From NCBI GenBank assembly GCA_951812925.1, contig OX638369.1, positions 41,225,061 to 41,289,060 on the forward strand: DNA of 64,000 nt. Reading direction: 5' to 3'. The notes under the pieces were generated by a model, which was not told the origin of the DNA, did no database searches, and saw only the letters and a list, made by a program, of their open reading frames with translations. Shown here piece by piece: positions 10,398 to 20,310 of the stretch (positions are counted from its first letter, which is position 1; each line of letters opens with the position of its first letter). The position numbers were made by a program, and so were the translations under genes. The DNA comes from Calliopum simillimum. Lineage: Eukaryota; Arthropoda; Insecta; Diptera; Lauxaniidae.

Positions 10398-10765
10398 TCA
10401 ACTAAAAAAATAAAAATTTCAAGGCTTCCCATGTAGGGCGCCGCTCACGTTATTACTTTTTTCACATAAAAATGTATTGGGAAAAGCCTCTACTCAGTGT
10501 TGTCCATCATGTTAAAGTTTTCTAACAACGCAAAATAATTCTAGAAATGAGGTTGTTTTATAACCATGCATGAAAAAATTCCGTTGAGTTCAAAGTCATA
10601 GCTGGTCCTGTCCTTGTTTTATGAATCTGAACAGTGGGTGGGCTCCAATGAGTCTATATTTGAAAGAATTTAAAAAAAGAATGGGTATGCAGAAAGTCAA
10701 TTCTGAAATTGGATTCAGATTCAGCATCAAAAAGTTCTTCCGAATTGACTATGGTCTATGGTAAC
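10398..10765 (+). other. Continuation of gene 1 3' flank, ending in a two-unit satellite seed
   Basis: This segment is the inverted counterpart of 63441-63720 plus 62030-62090. Shared landmarks are TTCCCATGTAGGGCGCCGCT, AACCATGCATGAAAAAATTC, GGACAGGACCAGC (reverse) and AATTGGATTCAGATTCAGCA. It ends GAATTGACT followed by ATGGTCTATGGT (10751-10762), two copies of the satellite unit that is expanded at 58985-62022. Confidence 0.7.
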
Positions 10766-11664
10766 AGTTTAGGAAATATTCGATAAATCGAATTTTTTGT
10801 CTTTTTGCAGCTTTTTAAGAATATTTCTTAAACAGTTACTTTTTCGTTAATGCAAATTAGTGTCATATGTAGAAATTGTGATTCTTCACAAAAGAGATTC
10901 TAATAATTTTTATCGTTTGACTTACCGATTTCAACAAAAAGCTGCCGAAACGAAAGCTAATTGAAACCACACGGATTTCGGAACAGGTCTTATACACAAT
11001 TGTTAAAAAACTTATGCATACTATGAATTTTGACCTTAAAGGTTCGTTAGTACTCAATATTATGAAGATTTTCTATATTCAATCATCCAAATCAGTTTAA
11101 TTTTTTAGACATTTTTTACAGAGAACGCTTTATTTTCGCTATAAACTCACAGACTGGTTCTTCTAAAAAGCATACTTTCGGGGAGGTGCCAAGAGCGTTG
11201 TTGAAATACGCAGATCTTTTTTGTAGATTTTTTGAAGTCTCTGAATACCAGTAAGATAAAACAATCTGTAAAAAGTTATTTAAAAAAAAACTTCATTTTT
11301 TGACTTTTGGCAAGCATTAAGAGATTTTGAACCAGTGTGCAGCAGACTGTTTTATGGGTGTTACATATTTTTTTCTAAAATGATTTATTGTCGGAGTAAT
11401 GAAGGTAAAGATTTTATAAGAAATAAATGGTAAGCACCCATAAAAATTTAAAAAAAATTATCAAATAGATACAAAGATCAAGGAAGGCATAAATCTTGAA
11501 AAAATCGATATTAATTTAATTGTATCAAAAATGTGAATACAGTATCGAACAGTTCTGTATGAAAAGAAAATAAAAGTTAAAAACTCAGAAAAAACCGTCC
11601 CATTACAGTTTGAATAGTACGCCTTTTGTTTCGATAGTACGTTTGTCAAACAGATTTCATATTA
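10766..11664. other. A+T-rich stretch without recognised gene
   Basis: No coding sequence, repeat or RNA gene is recognised on either strand. Confidence 0.5.
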
Positions 11665-12537
11665 TTGGGTGTACAACTTAAAAACCGGAATTTTTTAGCG
11701 AAATTTGATGCTTTTTGTGGAAAAATGTTACAATATATTTTATTCAAAGTATTTTCTATTGGAAGCTACAACATTTCCCCATCTTTCGGGCAATTTATGA
11801 ATTCCATTCCAAAAAAATTGCGCCGGCTTGGCGGCCAAAAATGAATCTATCCAATTTTCGATATCTTGAACTTAAGTGAAGCGTATTCCTGATAGGGCAT
11901 TCTGAATCGATCGGAACAAATGGTAGTCTGATGGTGCAAGGTCTGGGCTATAAGGCGGGTGAGCCAAAACTTCCCATCCACTATTTTCTAAATAGTTTTT
12001 CACGGGTCTTGCAACATGCGGCCGAGCGTTGTCATGATGAAAAATTATTGCTTCGTGTCTGGTCGCATTTTCCGGGCGTTTTTCGATGATGGCACGCTTC
12101 AAACGTATTAATTGTGTTCGACAGAGGTCACCTGTGAGTATTACAGAGCATTACCTTGGTACCATGGATGTTTGCCTTTGGCTGCGAAGGTCCTGGTTGT
12201 CCGTGCTTCATATATGAATGTTTGCGTTTCGGGTTGTCGTAATGAATCCATTTTTCATCCCCAGTCACGATCCGATGCAAAAATGACTTTTGGCAGCAGT
12301 TTTCTTTGCAAAAAAATGACCCAACAGAACCTCCCGCAAATGCTGTCTTTTTCTCCAATTTTCGAAGTTATTCATCGTGAAAAATAATAATGATGCACAC
12401 AAGATAAAATTGTTTTGTTGACTGATTTTGACAGCTGTCAAATGTACCTTCAAAATGACATATATAAAAAGTTCGAGCTTTCACGATATTTGTTAGTACG
12501 GACATCCACCGTCAAATTCCGTTTTAAATTGAATGCT
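11665..12537 (-). mobile_element. Internally deleted mariner (DD34D) element
   Basis: The left terminal repeat begins TTGGGTGTACAACTTAAAAA next to TA (11663-11664). A diverged inverted counterpart (AAATTCCGTTTTAAATTGAA) lies at about 12514-12535. The element is about 0.87 kb against the usual 1.3 kb because coding segments are missing. The target duplication on the right cannot be read clearly. Confidence 0.78.
11740..12375 (-). pseudogene. Mariner transposase, doubly deleted and with a stop
   Basis: It begins MNNFENWRKRQHLREVLL at 12375. It then jumps to the middle of the protein (FLHRIVTGDEKWIHYDNPKR, with the first catalytic D in GDEKW), so most of the DNA-binding domain is gone. A second deletion after KVMLC joins to TGDLCRTQLIRLKRAI and loses about 20 residues before it. 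The second D (FHHDNARPHVA) and third D (SPDLAPSDYHLF) are present. A TAA replaces a serine codon just after GIRFT, and the reading frame then continues to KYFE and its natural stop at 11740-11742. It is a dead copy, possibly still mobilisable if the ends work. Confidence 0.85.
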
Positions 12538-12890
12538 TTGCGTACTATGAATTTAATAAAATCAATATTATTACCATTAATACCATACACAGAATTAATA
12601 CTACTAGAAATACGATTGATTTAATTTTTGCAGTGTAATAAGCTTGTAAGTGGTATCTTCAATGGTATCATTTATTGAAAGGTACCAAATAAAAGATGTA
12701 CCATTAAATTGATAGTAACATTCGATTAATTCAGTAGGAGAAATTAAAAGATATACTATGTAGTACAAAAAATAAGATATACTATTATAATAACGGTATT
12801 ATTACATTATTTCAATGGTGTAAAGACAGTAAAAAAAAATTGGAATAATAGTGTCCCCACATTAATTTAATGGTACAAAACTATTAACGT

Positions 12891-13725
12891 TGTGAAGAGG
12901 AAAGTTAGCGAAGCCGCGTTTTCCTCCTACGTAACATCGCTTTACATGAAATTCTTATTTTAAGACTTATTTATTTCTTATATCTATATTTATTTACCAT
13001 AATGTGGTTATTAATAAGTAAAGAACGAATTAATAATTGGAATTAGGTTATTAATAATAAAGTAAAAGAATAGAATCAGTTTTGGGTAAAATCCCCACCA
13101 CATCACTTAAAGTTATATAAACGGCAACATTGTTTGATGACAAAGAATCAGCATAAATTTAGACACACAGCAGTTGATGGAGACAGTTTTTGCGTGGCCG
13201 GCGACCGGCAAACAACAGCAGCACTAAGCAAAAGTAGCAGACAAGGCGGAAAGCAGCAACTGAGAAGAAAATCAGGTATTTCCCAACCAAAAATTTTATA
13301 ACCTTTTCAATTTTTAAGCTTGGGAAAAGTTAATTTTCGCATTCAAGAGAACTCCATTGCGTTAGGTCTGAGAAGCCCGATACGATATCAGCTACTCGCA
13401 GTTAGAGAGTACGCGTTCAAGAGAATACCATTTCGTTAGGTAGAGCAAGGCAACTAACCACTACTACACTCAACTAGGCCACGGCTAGTGGCGGAGAGAG
13501 CGACGCACAGGAGCAGAGAGTGGTGGGGAGTAGAGAGACGTGTTTTATTTATTATGTTGTTATAAATTTAGAGAAACCGAAAAAAGAAATGAAAATGAGG
13601 TAAATTTATAAAACTCCAACCCGTGACTTTGAATTTAACCCAGAGGCCGTCCTTTTCTTTTACAATTTTTTGTAGCCGAACCCCTGGCCACCGGCGAGCA
13701 AAACCGCTGGGAGAAAGGTTCGTTA
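12891..13725. mobile_element. 835-bp insertion with 6-bp target duplication, probable solo LTR
   Basis: A perfect TAACGT repeat flanks the segment (12885-12890 and 13726-13731). It starts TGTGAAGAGGAAAG and contains a TATATAAA box (about 13115), a G+C-rich transcribed-leader-like half and AATAAA-type signals, but no ORF. Composition differs sharply from the A+T-rich flanks. It ends GTTCGTTA rather than the standard CA, so LTR identity is inferred from layout and duplication length only. Confidence 0.45.
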
Positions 13726-14013
13726 TAACGTGTTAATAAGACGTGCTATTGGATCAATACTCTCGTACCGTTGAATCAATTGTAAAAGCATACTATTAAT
13801 ATACAATAATAGTTTCGAAATTATTTTTTTAAAAATACGGGTCCCATTGACTAATTTAAATAGTTAAAACTGTTAGATTTAATACAAAAACCAAAATATC
13901 AATAGATTTTTTTTTCTGAGAGTAGCTAAAATTAGCTAAAAAAACTTTAAAAAGTATAAAAATACATTACGAATTAATCCACAAAAAGTAAGTTAATAGT
14001 TTAATGCATCGCA

Positions 14014-14091
14014 TCGGGTGCTCCAGATACTCAATGTCCACCTTGGATGGCACATTCGATTTGTGACCGCTATGATTTTAATCATAAATAA
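14014..14091 (+). pseudogene. 3' fragment of a peptide-family gene, original stop lost
   Basis: The frame SGAPDTQCPPWMAHSICDR aligns with the mature part of peptide gene 1, including CPPW against CKPW and two cysteines eight residues apart. Where the other genes read GGCTAAGATTTTAATCAT, this one reads CGCTATGATTTTAATCAT. The TAA has become TAT, and translation would run five codons further to TAA at 14089-14091. No signal-peptide part or core promoter is found upstream; sequence before 14010 is unrelated. The normal 3' flank follows (AATAAA at 14114-14119, then the GTGCGCCACCAAC block near 14200). It is most likely the surviving tail of a gene copy. Confidence 0.6.
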
Positions 14092-14289
14092 AAATTAAAA
14101 ATATGCATGCATAAATAAATATTAGCAATGCTTCAAAGTAATCGTTTTAATCATTTAATTTGCATCAAGGTAGGAGCGTCTTCACTTCGTTCTGTGGTGC
14201 GCCACCAACTTTATAGGAAACTCATTATGGCATCTTAAGAAGTGCGCGTCCTAGCTCTTCCACTCACCTCTGTCTTTTTAATTTTCTTT

Positions 14290-14740
14290 TTCCACCACAT
14301 ACAAAATTGATATCTCTATCCAAATTTTGTATGGAATCCTTATTAAAGGGTGAAGAAATGTGGGTTGTATGTTCGAGTAAAACTTTGGAGAGGACAAATT
14401 AATTGTGGTCGGTGAACATTCTTTTCCTTTCCCAGCAATGAGGAAATTTTTTGATAATTTATCGGAGGCCCCCTTAAAAGGTGGAAAAAAGGCTACTTTG
14501 TACCATAAAAATGTTGGAGAAGAAAATTTCATTGTGAGGATTTTTATGCTCTCCCGCCAATGAGGTACTTTTTTTTGATATTTTAAGCAAAATTTTGTAT
14601 GGGAGCACCCTTAGGAGTGAAAAAAGTAGGTAGCATGTTTGAGAGAAATATTGCAGAGGAAAAATTAATGGGGGTCGGTGGACATGATTACCTCTCCCGA
14701 CAAGAGAAAATTTTTAGTGCTCTTAATTGCCAATTGAAAA
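14290..14740 (+). repeat. ~130-bp tandem repeats, three units, before gene 2
   Basis: Units begin near AAATTTTGTATGGRA (14320, a degenerate one near 14460, and 14587). They carry AAAGGGTGGAAAAAA, TTRGAGAGRAAAATTAATG and CTCTCCCRGCAATGAGGA. The same unit returns five times at 15720-16430. Both arrays follow a peptide-gene 3' flank and begin with a TTGATATYTCTATCYAAATT leader. Confidence 0.7.
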
Positions 14741-14776
14741 ATTTTAAGGAAAAAACTCAAATATACCTTATCAGTA

Positions 14777-15060
14777 GTGAATTCAAAACTGTTGGAAACT
14801 ATTTCGAGTCGCAAGTTCTTTGGAGTCTATGATAAAAAGATTGCTGCGTGGTGTGCTACCTTTGCAGATTACACGTTATTCGGGATTTGTTTTTGCAAGC
14901 AGTTTCTTGCATTGCTGTTATTTAATACCTGGAGAGTTAAGCGGTATTCTTTTTATCTTTACTTCAAAAGTACTTGCGACTTGGATAATAGCGGTGCATG
15001 TCCATAAAAGGCTGAAATTTAGTTAATTGTTTCGTTCCAGTTCAAAACTAATAAAACTGT
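14777..15060 (+). promoter_or_regulatory. Upstream block of peptide gene 2
   Basis: This is the intact counterpart of 1790-2130. It lies about 200-490 bp upstream of the predicted gene 2 start and ends with AAAGGCTGAAATTTAGTTAA. A TATTCGGGATTTGTTTTTGC element lies near 14879. It is shared with gene 1 closely and with genes 3 and 4 over the AAGCGGNATNCTTTTTATC core. Confidence 0.5.
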
Positions 15061-15214
15061 AAAAAAAAAAAAATTTTTGTGGATTTATAATAAACGTGAC
15101 TAAATGATATCGATTTACATAGTTAAATTTTACACTCATATGTGCCTTCTGTAAGCTACATATTTTATTTAAGTTAGCAACAATTTGTGCAAGTAATTCA
15201 TGGGAACGCTTCAC

Positions 15215-15265
15215 TGATAACATTTTGTTATAAAACTGTCTGATATTTGCTCGTAACAATTCAGT
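15215..15265 (+). promoter_or_regulatory. Core promoter of peptide gene 2
   Basis: TGATAA at 15215-15220 (-48), TATAAAA at 15229-15235 (-34) and TCAGT at 15261-15265 predict transcription from A15263. The promoter is intact although the coding region is interrupted. The leader is 29 nt. Confidence 0.6.
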
Positions 15266-15291
15266 AGGATTTTAAATCTAAACTGTATGAA

Positions 15292-15429
15292 ATGTTTAAT
15301 TTGATCTGTAAACAAATTGTGGTTCTACTTCTGGTCGCAGTAATGATGCCTTCCATGCTGTTGGCTGTAGAAGGTGCTGCGTCTAATTGATGTATATCTT
15401 GGCTTGGATATGAGGACTGTCCCGGCTAA
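15292..15429 (+). pseudogene. Peptide gene 2: family member with an in-frame TGA
   Basis: Translation gives MFNLICKQIVVLLLVAVMMP and continues through MLLAVEGAASN to TGA at 15388-15390. The next codons stay in frame and encode CISWLGYEDCPG before TAA at 15427-15429. So the signal peptide, the two cysteines eight residues apart, the terminal glycine and the normal stop position are all kept, and a single TGA sits directly before the first cysteine. The simplest reading is a recent nonsense mutation or a sequencing/allelic difference. Readthrough is possible but has no supporting context. If translation ends at TGA, only a signal peptide with a short tail is made. No exact AATAAA lies just downstream (AATATAAA-like sequence near 15463). 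Confidence 0.62.
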
Positions 15430-15719
15430 AATCTAAATCATTATTAAAAATTAAAAATACAAATATAAATATTTGCAATGCTTGAAAATAATCGTTTTAT
15501 TCATGTAATGTGCATCTAGGGAGTTTTGATTTCATGCTGCGGTGTGCCACCAACTTTTGAGAAACGTCATTGTGTTCTTTTTTAGGAGCGCTTATTCTTG
15601 CTCTCCCATTCATATTTAAAAAACAATCTGCAGGATCTGAGAATTAGAGCAAAGTGTAGGAAAAAGTTTGAAACATTTGTTAACATAAGTAACCAGATAG
15701 CATTTGGCTATTTGATAAT

Positions 15720-16430
15720 AATTGATATTTCTATCTAAATTTTACATCGAAGCCCAAACAGCCCTAGGGTTGTTTGTTCAAAAAAAAAAAAAAAAAATGT
15801 TAGAGATGAAAAATCAATTGAGGTTGGTGAATTTTTCTTCCTTCCCTCGGCAATAGGGTATTTTAATGATATTTATATCAAAATTTTGCAGGCAAGCCCC
15901 CTTTATGGTTGAAAAAAAAATGGCTACTTTTTTTCAGAAAAATTTTAGAGAGAGAAATTTACTGAGGGCTTGTGCGGATTTTTAGCCTCTCCCGGCAATG
16001 AGGAATTTTTTTTTTTTTGCATATTTTTATCAAAACCTTGTATGGGAGCCCCATTAAAGGGTGGAAAGAAAGGAGAAAAATTAGAGAAAATTTTAATGGT
16101 GAGGATTTTTATCCTCTTCCGGCAAAGAGGAATCGTTTTTTGATAATGTTATCAAAATTTTGTATGGAAACGCTTTAATGGGTGAAAAAAAGAAGAGTAT
16201 AGTATGTTCCAAAGAAATGTTGGAGAAGAAAAATCAATTGGGGTCAGTCAGTGAACAGTTTTTTCCATCCCTTAGCAATGATGATTTTTTTTGGATATAT
16301 CCATCAAAATTATGTATGGAAACCCCATTAAGGGGTGGAGAAAATGGAAAAAACTAATGGGGTCGGTGAAAATTTGTACTGTATCCCAGCAACAAAGAAC
16401 GTTTTAGTGCTCTTTCTACACTTTTTTGTC
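15720..16430 (+). repeat. ~130-150-bp tandem repeats, five units, after gene 2
   Basis: Unit starts lie near 15740, 15883, 16033, 16153 and 16306 (AAATTTTGTATGGRARCCCC type). They are the same repeat as 14290-14740 and show that gene 2 and the 14014 fragment sit in duplicated [gene - 3' flank - repeat array] modules. No coding capacity. Confidence 0.7.
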
Positions 16431-16728
16431 AATTAAAAAATTAAAAAAAAAAATGAATCGCTTCGCTTGCCCATTCTTAAAATAGTTTTAAAATTTGTGA
16501 TAAACATCAAACTGTTTTTCGAAAGATAATTTGCCATCATTGCTTCACAAAGTTGCAAAAAATTAAATCTAAAGCTTGTCACGTTCGTTACTTTTAGATC
16601 ACAAGTAAATTTAAGTGACATTATTTTCCATACTTAGTGTTAAAAAATTTTCATTCAGTATATATACAAATCATTATCCTATTGAACCTTATTAAAAAAA
16701 ATGTCACGTTCATAATGTCTCGTATGAC

Positions 16729-18010
16729 ATTCGAAGTGTTACCAATTCAAAAGACTATATTTTTAGTTTCCATGCACAGATTTTATTGATCATTCACTAT
16801 AATTGTTGGGAAATGTTTAAGTTTTCAGAATCTACTTGAGATTTTCGATATGGCCACCTTTGGTCCTAACTATGGCCCGTAGACGGTGGAAGAACGAGTC
16901 GCATGCTGCACGAATTTGATTTTGTGGAAGTTTGCGCCATTCTCGTTGAATTGCCACTTTTAGCGCATCAACGCTCTGGTATTTTTTAGTCAAGACCTTC
17001 TTGTCCAACATACCTCAGATTGAGAAATCCAGCGGATTTGCATCAGGCGAATTTGAGAGCCATTGTTGAGCAGAAATGAAGCTAGGAACGTTTTTTTCTA
17101 ACCATTCTTGATTCACACTAGCTTTGTGTGACGGTGCCGAGTCTTGTTGGAATGTCCATGGCTTGCGACCGAAATGTTTGCGTGCCCACGGTAGTAAAGC
17201 ACCCTCCAACACTGATTCACGATACACCTGGGCGTTTACTTTGACGCCAGCGGCCAAAAAAACGAGTGGTGAGCGCCCATCAGCAGTCACTGCAGCCCAA
17301 ACCATCACATGCGGTGGTGCCTGCGTCCTGGTGGCCAAACGAACATTCAAATTTTCGTAGGACCTCTCTGTCAAGTAAACCCGATCATTTTGTTTGTTTA
17401 CATATTGCTGGATACAGTAATTTTTCTCATCAAAGAAGACAATTTGTGACAGATTTCCGGCGGCGTGCAAGCTCTATCGAGCCTAACTTTTTTTTGAGCA
17501 AGAGTGAGATCATGCGCCTTTTGGAACTTGAGGGCCTTTAGTCCGAGCTTATTTGACAATATGTGTTGCATTCGTTTACGCGATATTTTCAGCTCGGCAG
17601 CCATTTGTCTGCCACTGCGTCTCGGATTTCGCTCAATTCTGGCCTTCACCTTTCGAACCATTTCTGGTGATGTTGCAGTTATTTTCCGACCACCACCATG
17701 TCGTTTGGCAACGCTGCCGGTACCATTGTAACGTGTTATGGTCCGATATACAAACATTTTATTCACTTTTAAATGTTTCAGCTCACGAACAATTGCTGGT
17801 TGCGATTTTCCAGCCAAATAAAGAGCAATCACACTATTACGTTTGAATTCCATTTCGAAAATTTTTTATTTTCAATAAATTGACGCGCAAATGTTTTTGG
17901 TTACTTGTTGACAATAGAATGAACCTACATCATGCCAATTTTTAGACAGCTGTCATGTTCCATCTGTCAGATAAGTCTATCTGAAGTTGGTAACAGTTCG
18001 AATCAGCCAC
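16729..18010 (-). mobile_element. maT-like (DD37D) Tc1/mariner-superfamily element, ~1.3 kb
   Basis: The right end reads TTCGAATCAGCCACCCTGTA followed by TA. Its inverted counterpart on the left, ATTCGAAGTGTTACCAATTC, lies at 16731-16750, with the outermost bases diverged. Length and coding content fit a whole maT element with one broken transposase. Confidence 0.72.
16832..17853 (-). pseudogene. DD37D (maT) transposase with frameshift and stop
   Basis: The N-terminal half (17853 to about 17460) is a helix-turn-helix domain beginning MEFKRNSVIALYLAGKSQPA, with GGGRKITATSPEMVRKVKAR near residue 55. A frameshift near 17470 (LDRACTPPEICHK in one frame, ACMHAAGNLSQIVFFDEKN in the next) separates it from the catalytic half. 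That half has D in VFFDEKN, D in FQQDSAPSHK and D in SPDANPLDFSI. I count 37 residues between the last two, which defines the DD37D group. A TGA replaces tryptophan after LDFSI, and the frame then continues to the natural stop at 16832-16834. Two lesions, otherwise full length (about 340 codons). Confidence 0.87.
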
Positions 18011-19292
18011 CCTGTATATGTTTCACTTCCATTTTTTTTTTACTTTAAATGTGTGCGACGGTCACGTTCGTCACCTGGAACATGCCCATATGTATATCTC
18101 TTCAACGGGTTGATAAAACAAAATTGAAAAAATTCATCGATTCTAGTCTGAATTAGTACTAAAAGAAAAAAAGTTTCAAAATAATCGTATGAATGCTATC
18201 TTATTAAGTATATAATGCTCTCTTTTGGATTTGTATTCCTTAGCTGATGCATATAAGTAAAATCTTTTGAGTTTATGTTTTTTGTCGGAACTTAGTCTTT
18301 TGAAATCGTTTTTAATCCAACGCAACAATCTCCAAGTCAATTTTCGGCTAGGAGTCATCAATAGTTTCAAGAATAAGGTACACCTCAAAATGCATACATT
18401 CGTTGCGGAAATGATGCCAATAAGGCAAACAGCAATTGCTTAAAATATAATAATAACAACAACAAAACCAAAAATACAAAACAACAACATCAACATGCAG
18501 CATATGAAGTGCAAGGATCTGTTTTAAAGTTTTCGCGCCAACTGTACGAAATGCTCAAATTCTCAAATAAAATAAAACAACAGCAGCTGCAGCAACTGCT
18601 ATTGCGGTGAAAGAAGTCAAAGAGCCAATTTTTTGCCAAGGCAAAAGTTTTGTAGGCCAACTTTGGTGGCAACTTAAGGGCGCCCAATAACATAAACACA
18701 TACACAGATGTACAACATCACACATGCGAGTGTATGCAGCAGCACCAGCTATTGGCATCAAATGCACAAAAGTATGCCACATAAAATAAACACAATACAT
18801 CAATGGTTTGTTTGCTGGTGTGGCGCATGGGGAGAAGAGTGAAATCCATAAGATGAATGTAACTTTTACGGGAGCAAATAATTGCCAGTAATTATTTAAT
18901 AGGGTGATTAGGGTCAGCATCGTTAGAAGTTTTATTGTGGCTCTGCATTGTGCATGGTGCCATCAATGGGGAGTATAAATTCAGTCGAGTGAGAGAAAGT
19001 TGGTTAGACGGAAAAGGAAGTCATAATAAAGTTTTATTATTGGAGTTTAGTATTTTAGTTGACAGTTTTTGCGCGCGGCTTGTTGGTCGTGGTATTTTAT
19101 TAAATCTTGGGATGAGTAAAAACTTGAATGACACAGATTTGTGTAATCTTTGTGAAGCAGCTTTTAATTTAAACAAAAATTGTTGTTGAGTTTTAGAATT
19201 TTCAGGAACCACGTAACCTTAGCTTGTGAAAGTGAACCATCAATGTCAATAGTCAAGTATTTGAGCCGTTTATTTTGAAAGTGGCCTAACTC
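18011..19292. other. Non-coding stretch, less A+T-rich in its middle
   Basis: 18400-18920 has CAACAACAA and CAGCAGCTGCAGCAACTGC runs that open reading frames on both strands. This pattern is typical of fly intron or intergenic DNA. No gene is supported. Confidence 0.4.
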
Positions 19293-19490
19293 CATTTCGG
19301 AGCAAAAGTAATGTCATAATATGAATTAGCTGGCATTTTGTTCAGAAAGAATAAAATTGAATTCTGCCTTAACAGAAATTTTACAACATTATGTGAAATT
19401 AATGGTGTTATGTTTAAAAAGTAGTATCGGGCAAAAAACCAATTATTACGGCACATAATGTGAATGACATTACTTTTGCCTCGAAATGAC
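19293..19490. mobile_element. ~200-bp MITE with TGACATTACTTTTGC-type ends
   Basis: The left end TTTCGGAGCAAAAGTAATGT and the right end (reverse complement TTTCGAGGCAAAAGTAATGT) are inverted repeats of about 25 bp. A related left part occurs at 25165-25230, so the family is dispersed in this window. It has no coding sequence. Confidence 0.55.
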
Positions 19491-19739
19491 ATTACCTTAA
19501 GGAAAGGTTCAAATATACGTTCACCTCAATGTTGTTGCTTGGATAACGTCGACATAGCTAGCATACAAGGTGCATTTCAATACAGTCGAGGGAAAGTTGT
19601 GACGATAGTGTCTGACATGAGGGTCACAAAACTTCAAAGGAAGAGTACCTCAAAGGCTGTTATAAAAATTTTGGATTTCATCAATATTGTTACAAAATTT
19701 AGTCTATAAATTAATGCTTTTACTTCAAAAGGTTCCAGA

Positions 19740-20310
19740 ATGTGATACAATCAAAATAACACATTTTTCGGCACTTTTTTGGTGACACTTTTTCTGCTCC
19801 TTTTTGGCACCCTTTTGGCGGAAAATTATTCCATAGTTTTTTGACGACGCATTTCTGGACCATTTTTTGGTGACACATTTTTTGCGACACATTTTTCGTC
19901 ACATTTTTCGGCACTTTTTGGAAACATAATTTTTTTAACTATATTTCTTTCCCGTCCCATTATTGAACACCATTTTTTGGTGAAACATTTTCGACATTTT
20001 TTTAGCGACACATGTTTCGACACTTTTTTCAAAACAATTTTTTTGGTGACCCATTTTTCGGCACCTTTCTGGCAGCACATTTTTCGGCTGTTTTTTAGCG
20101 ACATCTTTTTCGATACTTTTTTGGTGGTACTTTTTTCTCCAGAGATATTCCGATACTTTTTAGTGTCAACACTTTTTTGGTGGCACATTTTTCGATAGTT
20201 TTTTGACGACTCATTTCTGGACCATTTTTTGGTGACAAACTTTTTGCAACACATTTTTCGGCACTTTTTTGACGACACATTTTTCGGCACTTTTTGGCAA
20301 TACAATTTTT
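19740..20310. repeat. Degenerate minisatellite built on a TGGTGACACATTTTTCGGCA motif
   Basis: About twenty imperfect units of 25-30 bp alternate CGGCACTTTTTTGG with TGRCGACACATTTTTCGG variants. The apparent 159-residue reverse-strand ORF (KKCRKMCxKK-type repeats) is a by-product of the repeat lacking stops in those frames. Confidence 0.75.

Noticed and set aside
18555..18920. 121-codon reverse ORF
   Set aside because: Composition follows CAG/CAA-rich non-coding DNA; no family resemblance, splice sites or promoter.
19720..20305. ORFs rich in KKCRKMC repeats
   Set aside because: They are a translation of a degenerate minisatellite; frames shift between units and no start context or conserved domain is seen.
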